Part shown: piece after piece, positions 1 through 10,979 of the stretch
Numbering within the stretch: the first letter of the stretch is position 1
Layout of the letters: the number at the start of each line of letters is the position of its first letter
Source: [Mycobacterium] nativiensis
GTDB taxonomy: Bacteria > Actinomycetota > Actinomycetes > Mycobacteriales > Mycobacteriaceae
DNA: 47,183 nucleotides
Assembly: GCF_020172685.1 (NCBI RefSeq)
Contig: NZ_CP083986.1
Span: 2,315,799 to 2,362,981 of the forward strand
Direction: 5' to 3'
Notes under the pieces: generated by a model
Seen by the model: the letters and a program-made list of their open reading frames with translations, nothing else
The model's database searches: none
Told to the model about the DNA's origin: nothing
Position numbers and translations under genes: made by a program

Positions 1-78
1 ATCCCGAACCCGGAAGCTAAGCCTGTCAGCGCCGATGATACTGCCCAATCGGGTGGAAAAGTAGGACACCGCCGAACA
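1..78 (+). rRNA. rrf: 5S ribosomal RNA, 3' part
   Basis: The first 78 bases match the 3' two thirds of an actinobacterial 5S rRNA, including the CCCGAACCCGGAAGCTAAGC block and the closing GTAGGACACCGCCGAACA. The 5' end lies off the window, as expected when an assembly breaks at a repeated rRNA operon. A strong hairpin terminator follows at 90-121. The next gene is Rv1691-like, so this is the rrn locus near tyrS (rrnB of rapid growers) by inference from known mycobacterial gene order; the tyrS side is not visible. Confidence 0.95.
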
Positions 79-89
79 CAACATAAAGT

Positions 90-121
90 CCTGTGCCCCC
101 CAAGAAATTGGGGGGCACAGG
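90..121 (+). terminator. Hairpin terminator of the rRNA operon
   Basis: A perfect 12-bp stem, CCTGTGCCCCCC paired with GGGGGGCACAGG, encloses an 8-base loop (AAGAAATT). It begins 12 bases after the 5S 3' end and is followed by CATTT rather than a long T run, as is usual in mycobacteria. It ends rRNA operon transcription before the next gene. Confidence 0.9.
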
Positions 122-218
122 CATTTCCCGTAGTACATGCGCAAATGCGACCGTGTCACGAGGTCGGCGAAGGCCGCCGTATCCTTTCGGTAGCACTGAT
201 TCGACCGGAAGGCGCGAC

Positions 219-2387
219 GTGGCCGAACACGGCAGGGGCGGCAGCGGGCCGCGGGGCGGTAACGGCGCCGGAGACTCCGATCGGCGGGGCCGGCCCAGGC
301 CTGCCGGGGGTGGATCATCCCGCGGCTCCGGCGATCAGCGCCGCGACTCCGGTGGTTGGTCCCGCGGTTCGGGCGATCAGCGCCGGGACTCCGGCGGATC
401 ATCGCGCGGCTCGGGTGAACAGCGCGGGGCGTCCGGTGGATGGTCCCGGGGCTCGGGGGATCAGCGACGCACGGCGGGCGGTCCGGCTCGCGGCTCCGGT
501 GAAGGACGCCGGGAGTCCGGTGGTTGGTCCCGCGGCTCCGGTGAACAGCGTCGGGAGAACAGCGGATGGTCCCGCGGCTCCGGCGATGAGCGCCGGGGGC
601 CCAGGGGATCCGGACCGGACCGGGACCGGCGGCCTCAACCGCGCCGAGACCATGACGGCGACGCGCGGCCGGCGCGGTCGGCCGGCGAGCATGAGGCCCA
701 GCGCTACGACGACCCGCCGCTGCCCGAGGGGATCGAGCCCAAGCAGCTGGCACCCGAGGTCCGTCGCGAACTGAGCACCCTCAGTAAGGCCACCGCCGAC
801 GCCGTCGCCTGCCACCTGGTGGCCGCCGGCAACCTGCTCGACGATGACCCCGAGGCCGCGTTGAAGCACGCCCAGGCCGCACGGTCCCGATCGACACGGA
901 TCACCGCGGTCCGCGAGGCCGTCGGCATCGCCGCCTACCACTGCGGGGACTGGTCGCAGGCCCTCGGTGAACTCCGGGCGGCACGCCGGATGGGCAGCAA
1001 ATCGGCGCTGCTGCCATTGATCGCCGACTGCGAACGCGGCATGGGCCGCCCGCAGCGGGCGATCGAACTGGCCGCCGCTCCGGAAGCCGCTGAACTCGAG
1101 GGCGACGAAGCCGACGAGCTGCGGATCGTCGTCGCCGGCGCCCGCGCCGACCTGGGTCAGCTGGAGCAGGCCCTCACGGTGCTGTCGTCTGCGCCGACCG
1201 ACCCGGACCGCGCCGGCTCGACGGTGGCCCGGCTGCACTACGCCCACGCTGAAACCCTGGTCGCACTCGGCCGCAGCGATGAAGCCCTGGAGTGGTTCCT
1301 GCGGTCGGCGGCCGCCGACCCCGACGGGGTCACCGACGCCGAAGAACGCATCGCCGAATTGGGCGACAACAGCACGCTGGCAGATGAATACGACTGCCTG
1401 CTACTGGATCTCGACGGCACGGTGTTCCGCGGTGGCCAACCCACCGACGGCGCCGTGGACACCCTGGCGCAGTTGGAGAGCCGAGGGTTGTTCATCACCA
1501 ACAATTCGTCGCGCAGCGCCGCGGAGGTCGCCGCGCACCTGACCGAGTTGGGCTTCACCGCTGAGGCCGCCGATGTCGCCACCAGCGCGCAGCTGGCAGC
1601 GCAGTTGCTGGCCGAGCAGCTCGCCGAGGGATCACGGGTGCTGGTGGTCGGCACCGAATCCCTGGCCGCCGAAATCGCTTCCGTCGGTCTGCAACCGGTA
1701 CGGCTGGCGTCCGACGAGCCGGCTGCGGTGGTCCAGGGCCTGTCCACCGAGACGTGCTGGGCCGATCTGGCCGAGGCGGCCCTGGCGATCCGCGGCGGCG
1801 CGGTGTGGCTGACGACCAATGTCGACAAGACCCTGCCGTCCGAGCGCGGGTTGGTGCCCGGCAACGGATCGATGGTGGCCGCCCTGCGCACCGCCACCGA
1901 CGCCGAACCCCAGGTGGCCGGGAAGCCGGGGCCGGCGTTGTTCACCTCGGCGCTGGCACGCGGCGAGTTCTACGCCCCGCTGGTCGTCGGCGACCGGCTC
2001 GACACCGATATCGCGGCCGCCAACGCCGCGGCGCTGCCCAGCCTGATGGTGCTCACCGGTGTCAACTCGGCACGCGACGCCGTCGGCGCCGTCGCCGAGC
2101 AGCGACCGATCTACATCGGTCACGACCTGCGGTCGCTGCAGCGTGTCGCCGGCGAGCTGGCCATCGGCCCGCAGCCGCAGTGGCAGGTGAAGCTGGAGGG
2201 CGACACGTTCACCGTTGCCACGGCCCAACCCGAGACCGATGAGAACGACGGCCTGTCGGTCGTCCGTGCATTGGCCGCCGCGGTCTGGGACGCCGATCTG
2301 GCTGGACGCTCCTTCACGGTGGCCGCCGCAGACGACACCGCCGATGCCGCCCTGCAGCGGTGGTCGCTGCTGGGCACATGGGACTGA
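219..2387 (+). CDS. TPR-like protein fused to HAD-IIA phosphatase (Rv1691-Rv1692 fusion)
   Basis: This is a 722-residue protein read from GTG 219, chosen because GGAAGG lies 6 bases upstream and the start MAEHG resembles Rv1691. Residues 31-128 are a Gly/Ser/Arg-rich tandem repeat. About 150-390 is an alpha-helical TPR-like region rich in Ala, Leu and Glu. From about 394 it is a HAD-IIA phosphatase: DLDGT (397-401, nucleophile and acid Asp), a TNNSS motif, the AGKPGPALF lysine motif and GDRLDTDI. In M. tuberculosis these are two genes; Rv1692 is a glycerol-3-phosphate phosphatase thought to recycle glycerophospholipid headgroups. No stop codon separates the two halves here. A TTG at 1358 could start a separate HAD protein, but it has no clear ribosome binding site. 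Confidence 0.88.
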   Translation: MAEHGRGGSGPRGGNGAGDSDRRGRPRPAGGGSSRGSGDQRRDSGGWSRGSGDQRRDSGGSSRGSGEQRGASGGWSRGSGDQRRTAGGPARGSGEGRRESGGWSRGSGEQRRENSGWSRGSGDERRGPRGSGPDRDRRPQPRRDHDGDARPARSAGEHEAQRYDDPPLPEGIEPKQLAPEVRRELSTLSKATADAVACHLVAAGNLLDDDPEAALKHAQAARSRSTRITAVREAVGIAAYHCGDWSQALGELRAARRMGSKSALLPLIADCERGMGRPQRAIELAAAPEAAELEGDEADELRIVVAGARADLGQLEQALTVLSSAPTDPDRAGSTVARLHYAHAETLVALGRSDEALEWFLRSAAADPDGVTDAEERIAELGDNSTLADEYDCLLLDLDGTVFRGGQPTDGAVDTLAQLESRGLFITNNSSRSAAEVAAHLTELGFTAEAADVATSAQLAAQLLAEQLAEGSRVLVVGTESLAAEIASVGLQPVRLASDEPAAVVQGLSTETCWADLAEAALAIRGGAVWLTTNVDKTLPSERGLVPGNGSMVAALRTATDAEPQVAGKPGPALFTSALARGEFYAPLVVGDRLDTDIAAANAAALPSLMVLTGVNSARDAVGAVAEQRPIYIGHDLRSLQRVAGELAIGPQPQWQVKLEGDTFTVATAQPETDENDGLSVVRALAAAVWDADLAGRSFTVAAADDTADAALQRWSLLGTWD
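309..602 (+). repeat. Seven 42-bp in-frame tandem repeats
   Basis: Seven consecutive 42-bp units encode 14-residue copies close to GGWSRGSGDQRRDS. Positions 3-4 vary (SS, WS, PA) and the tail varies (RRDS, RGAS, RRTA, RRES, RREN). The units differ at synonymous and non-synonymous sites, so they are old enough to have diverged. The encoded tract is basic and disordered, of the RGG/RSG type often linked to RNA binding, and lies at the N-terminus of the TPR/HAD fusion protein. The copy number could vary by slippage or recombination. Confidence 0.9.
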
Positions 2388-2415
2388 ACGGAATCGGCTA
2401 GCGTGAGTGGCACCC

Positions 2416-2592
2416 ATGAACAGTGAGATTGACGAGGTCCGGGCCCGCATCGCGGCAATACTGGCCGCGCTGCCCGGGGAGGCGGAGCTGGCCGACTTGC
2501 CTGCGCACAGTGATCTCAACGCCCTGGCGCAGCGACTCGAAGAGGCCCACCAGGTGTTGGTACGGGCGCTGGAGTCGGTGGAGAAAGGCTGA
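2416..2592 (+). CDS. Small conserved protein, Rv1693-like
   Basis: A 58-residue protein (MNSEIDEVRAR..., ending VRALESVEKG) starting at ATG 2416. It is largely helical and probably forms a short coiled coil. No catalytic motif is visible. Its place between the HAD phosphatase gene and tlyA matches Rv1693 in M. tuberculosis, and the C-terminal HQVLVRALESVEKG segment fits that family. It lies 28 bases after the upstream stop and 8 bases before tlyA, so it is likely co-transcribed. Function unknown. A GTG at 2407 would add three residues. Confidence 0.8.
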   Translation: MNSEIDEVRARIAAILAALPGEAELADLPAHSDLNALAQRLEEAHQVLVRALESVEKG

Positions 2593-2600
2593 GTGCACGC

Positions 2601-3407
2601 ATGTCTCGGCGCGCTCGCGTTGACGCCGAGCTGGTCCGGCGCGGACTGGCCCGGTCGCGTCAGCAGGCCGCGGAGTTGATCGGCGCCGGCAAAGTCACCA
2701 TCGACGGCATCCCGGCCGTCAAACCCGCCACCGCCGTGGCGATCACGGCCGCCCTGGCCGTTGTCGACAACGGCGAACGCAGCTGGGTGTCTCGCGGGGC
2801 GCACAAGCTGATCGGGGCCCTGGACGCCTTCGAGATCGCCGTCGCAGACCGGCAGTGCCTGGACGCCGGGGCCTCGACCGGCGGGTTCACCGAGGTGCTG
2901 CTCGACCGCGGTGCCGCCCGCGTGGTCGCCGTCGACGTCGGCTACGGGCAGCTGGCGTGGTCGCTGCGCACTGACTCGCGGGTGGTGGTCATCGAGCGCA
3001 CCAACGTTCGCAGCCTGACACCCGAGACCGTGGGCGGGCTCGCAGATCTCATCGTCGCTGACCTGTCGTTCATCTCCCTGGCCACGGTGTTGCCGGCGCT
3101 GGCTGGCTGCGCGTCACCCGACGCCGATATCGTTCCGATGGTGAAGCCGCAGTTCGAGGTCGGACGACAACAGGTGGGCGCCGGCGGGGTGGTGTCCGAA
3201 CCCGGCCTGCGCGCCGATGCGGTGCTGTCGGTGGCTCACCGAGCCGCAGAGCTCGGGTGGGGCACCGTCGGGGTCACCGCCAGCCCGTTGCCGGGACCAT
3301 CCGGCAACGTCGAATACTTCCTGCATCTGCGCGCCGCCGCCGAGCCGTTTACCGGCGACGCGTTACGCGCAGCCGTTCAAGATGCCGTCGCGGAGGGCCC
3401 CCAGTGA
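2601..3407 (+). CDS. tlyA: rRNA 2'-O-methyltransferase TlyA
   Basis: 268 residues, the normal family length. An N-terminal S4 RNA-binding domain (about 1-59) is joined through the RxWV linker (RSWV, 60-63) to a Rossmann methyltransferase domain with the SAM-site motif DAGASTGGF (88-96). The RlmE-like catalytic tetrad is present as Lys69, Asp154, Lys182 and Glu238, the numbering known for M. tuberculosis TlyA. The enzyme methylates ribose 2'-OH groups of 16S and 23S rRNA at the subunit interface, which in mycobacteria is required for capreomycin and viomycin sensitivity. The stop overlaps the nadK start by four bases, indicating translational coupling. Confidence 0.97.
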   Translation: MSRRARVDAELVRRGLARSRQQAAELIGAGKVTIDGIPAVKPATAVAITAALAVVDNGERSWVSRGAHKLIGALDAFEIAVADRQCLDAGASTGGFTEVLLDRGAARVVAVDVGYGQLAWSLRTDSRVVVIERTNVRSLTPETVGGLADLIVADLSFISLATVLPALAGCASPDADIVPMVKPQFEVGRQQVGAGGVVSEPGLRADAVLSVAHRAAELGWGTVGVTASPLPGPSGNVEYFLHLRAAAEPFTGDALRAAVQDAVAEGPQ

Positions 3408-4336
3408 CTATCGGGAACCAACAGCGCACCGTTCTGCTGGTGGTGCACACCGGGCGTGAGGAGGCCACCGACACCGCCCGCCGGGTGGAGAAGGTCCTCG
3501 ACGACCACGGCATCGCGCTGCGGGTGCTGACGTCGGAGGCGGTCGACAAGGGTGCACTGCACCAGGCGCCCGACCATGTGCGCGGACTCGACGAGATCGA
3601 CCTTGTGGACCCCGACAATCGGGCCGCCGAAGACTGCGAGCTGGTGCTGGTGCTCGGCGGCGACGGCACCTTCCTGCGGGCCGCGGAATTGGCCCGCAAC
3701 GCCGACATTCCGGTGCTGGGGGTCAATCTGGGCCGCATCGGTTTCCTGGCCGAGGCCGAAGCCGACCACATCGACCGCGTCCTGGACCACATCATCGCCC
3801 GCGACTACCGCGTCGAGGACCGGATGACCCTCGACGTGGTGGTCCGCGCCAACGGGGAAGTCATCGACAGCGGCTGGGCGCTCAACGAGGCCAGCATGGA
3901 GAAGGGCCCGCGGCTGGGTGTGCTGGGCGTCGTCGTCGAGGTGGACGGCAGGCCGGTGTCGACGTTCGGCTGCGACGGTGTTCTGGTGTCCACGCCGACC
4001 GGGTCCACCGCGTATGCGTTCTCCGCCGGCGGACCGGTGCTCTGGCCCGACCTGGACGCCATCCTGGTGGTGCCCAACAACGCCCACGCGCTGTTCGCCC
4101 GGCCCATGGTGACCAGCCCCGACTCGACCATCGCGATCGAGGTCGAGGTGAGCGACGGACACAACGCGATGGTGTTCTGCGACGGCCGCCGCAAGATGCT
4201 GGTACCGGCCGGCGGGCGCCTGGAAGTGCAACGCGGCGTCACCCCGGTGAAATGGGCGCGGCTGGGCCGCTCGCCGTTCACCGACCGGCTGGTGCGCAAG
4301 TTCCGGCTGCCGGTCACCGGCTGGCGCGGGCAGTAG
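3404..4336 (+). CDS. nadK: NAD kinase
   Basis: 310 residues from GTG 3404, inside a GTGA overlap with the tlyA stop. The start gives [18 protein letters not shown], the usual N-terminus of mycobacterial PpnK; an upstream in-frame extension into tlyA is not credible. The nucleotide-binding [12 protein letters not shown] motif begins at residue 85. A downstream NE motif (LNEAS) and the glycine-rich [15 protein letters not shown] motif complete the NAD kinase fold. It phosphorylates NAD to NADP using ATP or polyphosphate. It lies between tlyA and recN as in other mycobacteria, with 31 bases to recN. Confidence 0.97.
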   Translation: MTIGNQQRTVLLVVHTGREEATDTARRVEKVLDDHGIALRVLTSEAVDKGALHQAPDHVRGLDEIDLVDPDNRAAEDCELVLVLGGDGTFLRAAELARNADIPVLGVNLGRIGFLAEAEADHIDRVLDHIIARDYRVEDRMTLDVVVRANGEVIDSGWALNEASMEKGPRLGVLGVVVEVDGRPVSTFGCDGVLVSTPTGSTAYAFSAGGPVLWPDLDAILVVPNNAHALFARPMVTSPDSTIAIEVEVSDGHNAMVFCDGRRKMLVPAGGRLEVQRGVTPVKWARLGRSPFTDRLVRKFRLPVTGWRGQ

Positions 4337-4367
4337 CGGTGCCGCGGGTGCCACGGGGTGTGGTCGA

Positions 4368-6173
4368 ATGCTGACCGAGATCCGCATCGAGTCGCTGGGC
4401 GCGATCAGCGCGGCGACCGCGGAGTTCGACCGCGGGCTGACCGTGCTGACCGGTGAGACCGGCACCGGCAAGACGATGGTTGTGACCGGACTGCACCTGC
4501 TCGGCGGTGCCCGCGCCGACGCGAACCGGGTGCGATCGGGTGCGGCCCGCGCGGTGGTGGAGGGCCGGTTCTGCACCGCCGACCTGGCGCCGGCGACGGC
4601 TGCGCAGATCGACGAGATCCTGGAGGCCTCCGGCGCCGACCGCGACGAGGACGGCAGCGTGATCGCGGCCCGCTCGGTCAGCCGCGACGGACCGTCGCGG
4701 GCCTACCTGGGCGGCCGAGGTGTGCCCGCCAAATCGTTGAGCGGTTTCACCGCCGGGCTGCTGACGCTGCACGGCCAGAACGACCAGCTGAGGCTGATGC
4801 GCCCGGACGAGCAACGGGCGGCGCTGGACCGATACGCCGCGGTCGGCGCCCGGCTGGAGCGCTACCGCGTTGCGCGGGAGGCCTGGCAGGCCGCGCGCCG
4901 CGAGCTCGTCGACCGCCGCAACCGGGCCCGCGAGCTGGCTCAGGAAGCCGACCGGCTCACGTTCGCGTTGCGTGAGATCGACGCCGTCGAGCCACAACCC
5001 GGCGAGGACGACGCGTTGACCATGGACATCCGGCGGCTCTCCGAACTCGATGCGCTGCGCGCCGCGGCCTCGGGGGCCCGGGCGGCACTGGCCGGCGGCT
5101 TCGACGACGCGATGGAGTCGGCCGACGCGGCGTCCTCGGCGACCGACCGGCTGGGGCAGGCGAAGGCGGCGCTGACCACCACCGACGACACCGCGCTGCA
5201 GGCGCTGGGCGAACAGCTCGGCGAGGCGCTCACGGTGGTCGGCGATGTGGCCCGCGAACTCGGCGGCTACCTCGACAGCCTGCCCACCGGCGCCGACGCG
5301 TTGGACGCCAAGCTGGCCCGGCAGGCCGAGCTGCGCACCCTGACCCGCAAGTACGCCTCCGATATCGACGGGGTGCTGGCCTGGGCGGCGCAGTCCCGCG
5401 ACCGGCTGGCCCAGCTCGACGTCTCCGAAGAAGCGCTCGCCGGGCTGGCCCACCGCGTCGAGGAGCTCACCGGGCAGGTGGCGAAGGCCGCCACCGATCT
5501 CAGCGCGGCGCGCGGGAAGGCGGCGAGCGGGCTGGCCAAAGCGGTCAGCAAGGAGCTGTCCGGGCTGGCCATGGCCGACGCCGAATTCAGCATCGCGGTG
5601 AGCACCAGCCCGGCGGCCGAAGACGACCCGGCGGCACTGCGGCTGCCCTCGGGCCAGATCGTGCATGCCGGCGGCGACGGCATCGACGACGTCGAGTTCG
5701 GGCTCGCCCCGCACCGCGGCATGACGGTGCTGCCGGTGGCCAAGAGTGCCTCCGGGGGTGAGCTGTCCCGGGTGATGCTGGCGCTGGAGGTGGTGCTGGC
5801 CACGTCTACTTTGTCGGCGGCGGCACGGCACTCGGCGGGTACCACGATGGTGTTCGACGAGGTCGACGCCGGGGTGGGCGGACGGGCGGCGGTGCAGATC
5901 GGGCGCCGGCTGGCACGGCTGGCGCGCACCCATCAAGTGATCGTGGTGACGCACCTGCCGCAGGTGGCGGCCTACGCCGATGCTCACCTGACCGTGGATG
6001 CGGGAGGCAACGGGGCCAGCGGGGTGCGGCGCCTCGACGATGAGGGCCGGGTCGCCGAATTGGCCCGGATGCTGGCCGGGCTGGGGGAGTCCGACAGCGG
6101 GCGAGCGCATGCTCGCGAACTGCTGAGCGCGGCCCAGGAAGAGCGAGAGGGCAGCGGCGAAACACCGTCCTGA
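4368..6173 (+). CDS. recN: DNA repair ATPase RecN
   Basis: 601 residues. The SMC-like ATPase has an N-terminal Walker A, GETGTGKT (29-36), a long Ala/Arg/Glu-rich coiled-coil middle (about 150-400), and a C-terminal head with the ABC signature SASGGELSRVMLALE followed by Walker B TTMVFDEVDAGVGG and a VVTHLPQVAAYAD His-loop. RecN acts early at double-strand breaks and helps hold broken ends for RecA-dependent repair. The start ATG 4368 gives the standard MLTEIRIESLGAI N-terminus. I did not see a clear LexA box in the 31-base gap, so transcription from the upstream operon is likely. Confidence 0.97.
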   Translation: MLTEIRIESLGAISAATAEFDRGLTVLTGETGTGKTMVVTGLHLLGGARADANRVRSGAARAVVEGRFCTADLAPATAAQIDEILEASGADRDEDGSVIAARSVSRDGPSRAYLGGRGVPAKSLSGFTAGLLTLHGQNDQLRLMRPDEQRAALDRYAAVGARLERYRVAREAWQAARRELVDRRNRARELAQEADRLTFALREIDAVEPQPGEDDALTMDIRRLSELDALRAAASGARAALAGGFDDAMESADAASSATDRLGQAKAALTTTDDTALQALGEQLGEALTVVGDVARELGGYLDSLPTGADALDAKLARQAELRTLTRKYASDIDGVLAWAAQSRDRLAQLDVSEEALAGLAHRVEELTGQVAKAATDLSAARGKAASGLAKAVSKELSGLAMADAEFSIAVSTSPAAEDDPAALRLPSGQIVHAGGDGIDDVEFGLAPHRGMTVLPVAKSASGGELSRVMLALEVVLATSTLSAAARHSAGTTMVFDEVDAGVGGRAAVQIGRRLARLARTHQVIVVTHLPQVAAYADAHLTVDAGGNGASGVRRLDDEGRVAELARMLAGLGESDSGRAHARELLSAAQEEREGSGETPS

Positions 6174-6177
6174 GCGG

Positions 6178-6219
6178 TGTGACTGCTGTGACGGGTTGTG
6201 ACTAGAGAGGCTGTTGTTA
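6178..6219 (+). promoter_or_regulatory. GTNAC direct repeats upstream of steA
   Basis: Three exact TGTGAC hexamers lie at 6178-6183, 6187-6192 and 6197-6202, spaced 9 and 10 bases start to start and so on about one face of the helix. A fourth, GTTAC, lies at 6215-6219. Directly repeated GTNAC units are the type of site reported for the response regulator MtrA, which controls cell-wall cleavage genes in actinobacteria. They begin 5 bases after the recN stop and end 48 bases before the steA start. The assignment to MtrA is inference. A short CCCGCA-TTC-TGCGGG hairpin follows at 6231-6245. Confidence 0.45.
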
Positions 6220-6267
6220 CGGCGCGCCTCCCCGCATTCTGCGGGTTTCCCGGACACAATCGCGCCC

Positions 6268-7449
6268 ATGAAGATGCCTGCGCTGCTGTCTCGTAACACC
6301 GCTCGGCCTGGCGTTGTCGGTACCGCCCGGGTCGATCACGACATCGACCGGCTGCTGCGGCGGGTCGGCCCCGGCGACATCGTGGTCCTCGACATTCTCG
6401 ACCTGGACCGCATCACCGCTGACGCACTGGTGGAGGCGGACATCGCCGGCGTCGTCAACGCCTCGGCGTCGATCTCCGGCCGCTACCCCAACCTCGGGCC
6501 CGAGGTGCTCGTGGCCAACGGCGTCACCCTGATCGACGAAGCCGGTCCCACGGTGTTCAAGAAGATCCGGGACGGCGCCAAGGTCCGGCTGCACAACGGC
6601 GCCGTCTACTCCGGGGACCGCCGGCTGGCCCGCGGCGTCGAACGCAACGACGTCGAGATCGCCGACCTGATGCATGAGGCCAAGAGCGGGCTGGTGGCCC
6701 ACCTGGAGTCCTTCGCCGGCAACACCATCGAATTCATTCGCAGCGAGAGCCCGCTGCTGATCGACGGGATCGGCATTCCCGAGATCGATGTCGATCTGCG
6801 GCGCCGGCACGTGGTGCTCATCGGTGACGAAGCCGACGCCGCCGACGACCTCAAGCGGCTCAAGCCGTTCATCAAGGAGTACCAGCCCGTCCTGATCGGC
6901 ATCGGCTCCGGCGCCGACGTGCTGCGCAAGGGCGGGTACCGCCCGCAGCTGATCGTGGGCGACCCCGACCAGATGAGCGCCGAGGTGCTGCAGTGCGGGT
7001 CGCAGGTGGTACTGCCGGCCGACGCCGACGGCCACGCGCCGGGACTGGAGCGCATCCAGGACCTGGGCGTCGGTGCGATGACCTTCCCGGCCGCCGGCTC
7101 CGCGATGGACCTGGCGCTGCTGCTGGCCGACCACCACGGTGCGGCGTTGCTGGTGACGGCTGGGCACACCGCCAACATTGAGACGTTCTTCGACCGGACC
7201 CGCCAGATGACGAATCCGTCGATGTTCCTGACCCGGCTCAAGGTCGGCGAGAAGCTGGTGGACGCCCGCGCGGTCGCCACGCTGTACCGCAACCGGGTCT
7301 CCGCCGGCGCCATCGCGCTGCTGGTGCTGGCCATGCTGATGGCGGTCATCGTCGCGCTGTGGGTCTCGCAGACCGACGCCGTGGTCCTCGACTGGCTCAG
7401 CAATTACTGGCATCACCTGACGCAGTGGCTGCGGCACTGGGTGACTTAA
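6268..7449 (+). CDS. steA: SteA, membrane-anchored cell-separation protein (Rv1697-like)
   Basis: 393 residues from ATG 6268 (MKMPALLSRNT), the start conserved with Rv1697. The body resembles the thiamine-pyrophosphokinase-like fold of the SteA family, with the conserved blocks GRYPNLGPEVL, ESPLLIDGIGIP, LIVGDPDQMS and DADGHAPGLER. A transmembrane helix near 350-372 (GAIALLVLAMLMAVIVALWV) is followed by a short tail. In Corynebacterium SteA works with SteB to control the peptidoglycan hydrolases that separate daughter cells. The steB-type gene follows after 22 bases, so the two form an operon here. The GTNAC repeats upstream are a candidate control site. Confidence 0.92.
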   Translation: MKMPALLSRNTARPGVVGTARVDHDIDRLLRRVGPGDIVVLDILDLDRITADALVEADIAGVVNASASISGRYPNLGPEVLVANGVTLIDEAGPTVFKKIRDGAKVRLHNGAVYSGDRRLARGVERNDVEIADLMHEAKSGLVAHLESFAGNTIEFIRSESPLLIDGIGIPEIDVDLRRRHVVLIGDEADAADDLKRLKPFIKEYQPVLIGIGSGADVLRKGGYRPQLIVGDPDQMSAEVLQCGSQVVLPADADGHAPGLERIQDLGVGAMTFPAAGSAMDLALLLADHHGAALLVTAGHTANIETFFDRTRQMTNPSMFLTRLKVGEKLVDARAVATLYRNRVSAGAIALLVLAMLMAVIVALWVSQTDAVVLDWLSNYWHHLTQWLRHWVT

Positions 7450-7471
7450 GCGGATCGGGGCCGGCACCGAA

Positions 7472-8422
7472 ATGATCACCCCTCGTCACCACGCGATGTC
7501 GCTGACCGCCGTGCTGCTGGCACTGGTGCTCGGCGTGGTCGTGGGCTCCGGACTGTTGTCCGGACCGGTGCTGTCCGGCCTGCAGTCGGACAAACAGGAA
7601 CTGCGCTCGCAGATCGACGCTCTGCAGGACCAGCGCAGCTCCCTGGACGAACGACTCGGCCACGCAAACGATTTCGACGCCCAGATGGCCCCCCGGATGG
7701 TGCGCGACGCGCTACACGGGAAGTCCACGGTGATCTTCACGACCCCCGACGCCGCCGACGACGACGTCGAGGCGGTGACGCGGATCATCGGACAGGCCGG
7801 CGGAGTCGTCACCGGAACGGTGGCACTGACACCGCAGTTCGTCGACGGCAACGCCGAGGAGAAGCTGCGCGTCGTGTTGGAGTCCGGCATCGTTCCGGCC
7901 GGCGCCCAGTTGAACGCCAACCTCATCGACCAGGGCGCCCAGGCCGGCGACCTGCTCGGTATCGCGCTGCTGATCAACTCCCACATCCCCAACCCGCCTG
8001 TTCTACCGGCCGACGATCCCCAGCGGGACACCGTGCTGGCCGCGCTGCGCGACACCGGCTTCGTCACCTACCGCGACCAGCACATCGGCGCAGCCAACGC
8101 GGCGGTGGTGATCACCGGGGGCGCGCAGGCCGAGGACGCCGGAACCAGCGGGGTGAGCGTCGCCCAGTTCGCGGCGGCACTGGCCCCCCACGGCTCGGCG
8201 GCGGTGCTGGCCGGTCGTGACGGGTGCGCGTCGGGCACGGCGGCGGTCGCGGTGGCCCGGGCCGATTCCGCGGTGGCCGGTGCGGTCAGCACGGTCGACG
8301 ACGTCGATGTCGAGTCGGGGCGGGTCACCACGGTTCTGGCCGTGAGCACCCTGATCGACGGCGGGCATCCGGGCCAGTACGGCATCGGCAAGGGCGCCGG
8401 CTCGGTCACCCTCGCCCAGTAG
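7472..8422 (+). CDS. mctB: MctB/SteB, outer-envelope copper transport and cell-separation protein (Rv1698-like)
   Basis: 316 residues from ATG 7472. A single N-terminal transmembrane or signal segment (about 9-27, LTAVLLALVLGVVVGSGLL) is followed by a coiled coil (about 34-62) and a DUF3186-type extracytoplasmic domain with conserved GKSTVIFTTPDA and DQGAQAGDLLGIALL blocks. Rv1698 was first described as a pore-like envelope protein needed for low intracellular copper (MctB); its corynebacterial counterpart is SteB, partner of SteA in septal wall cleavage. The adjacent steA gene supports both names. No lipobox is seen. Confidence 0.93.
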   Translation: MITPRHHAMSLTAVLLALVLGVVVGSGLLSGPVLSGLQSDKQELRSQIDALQDQRSSLDERLGHANDFDAQMAPRMVRDALHGKSTVIFTTPDAADDDVEAVTRIIGQAGGVVTGTVALTPQFVDGNAEEKLRVVLESGIVPAGAQLNANLIDQGAQAGDLLGIALLINSHIPNPPVLPADDPQRDTVLAALRDTGFVTYRDQHIGAANAAVVITGGAQAEDAGTSGVSVAQFAAALAPHGSAAVLAGRDGCASGTAAVAVARADSAVAGAVSTVDDVDVESGRVTTVLAVSTLIDGGHPGQYGIGKGAGSVTLAQ

Positions 8423-8476
8423 CCGCGCGCGGCCGGGCGTGTCTGGGCCCGGTAGGCGCCGTCGATGTTAGGGTGA

Positions 8477-10975
<2,499 letters not shown>

Positions 10976-10979
<4 letters not shown>

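Noticed and set aside
309..602. Repeat array considered as CRISPR
   Set aside because: Units are contiguous 42-bp coding repeats without spacers.
4314..6299. 661-codon minus-strand open frame over recN
   Set aside because: Long antisense frames are expected in high-GC codon-position-biased DNA; the product is low-complexity Arg/Gly/His-rich and recN on the plus strand is certain.
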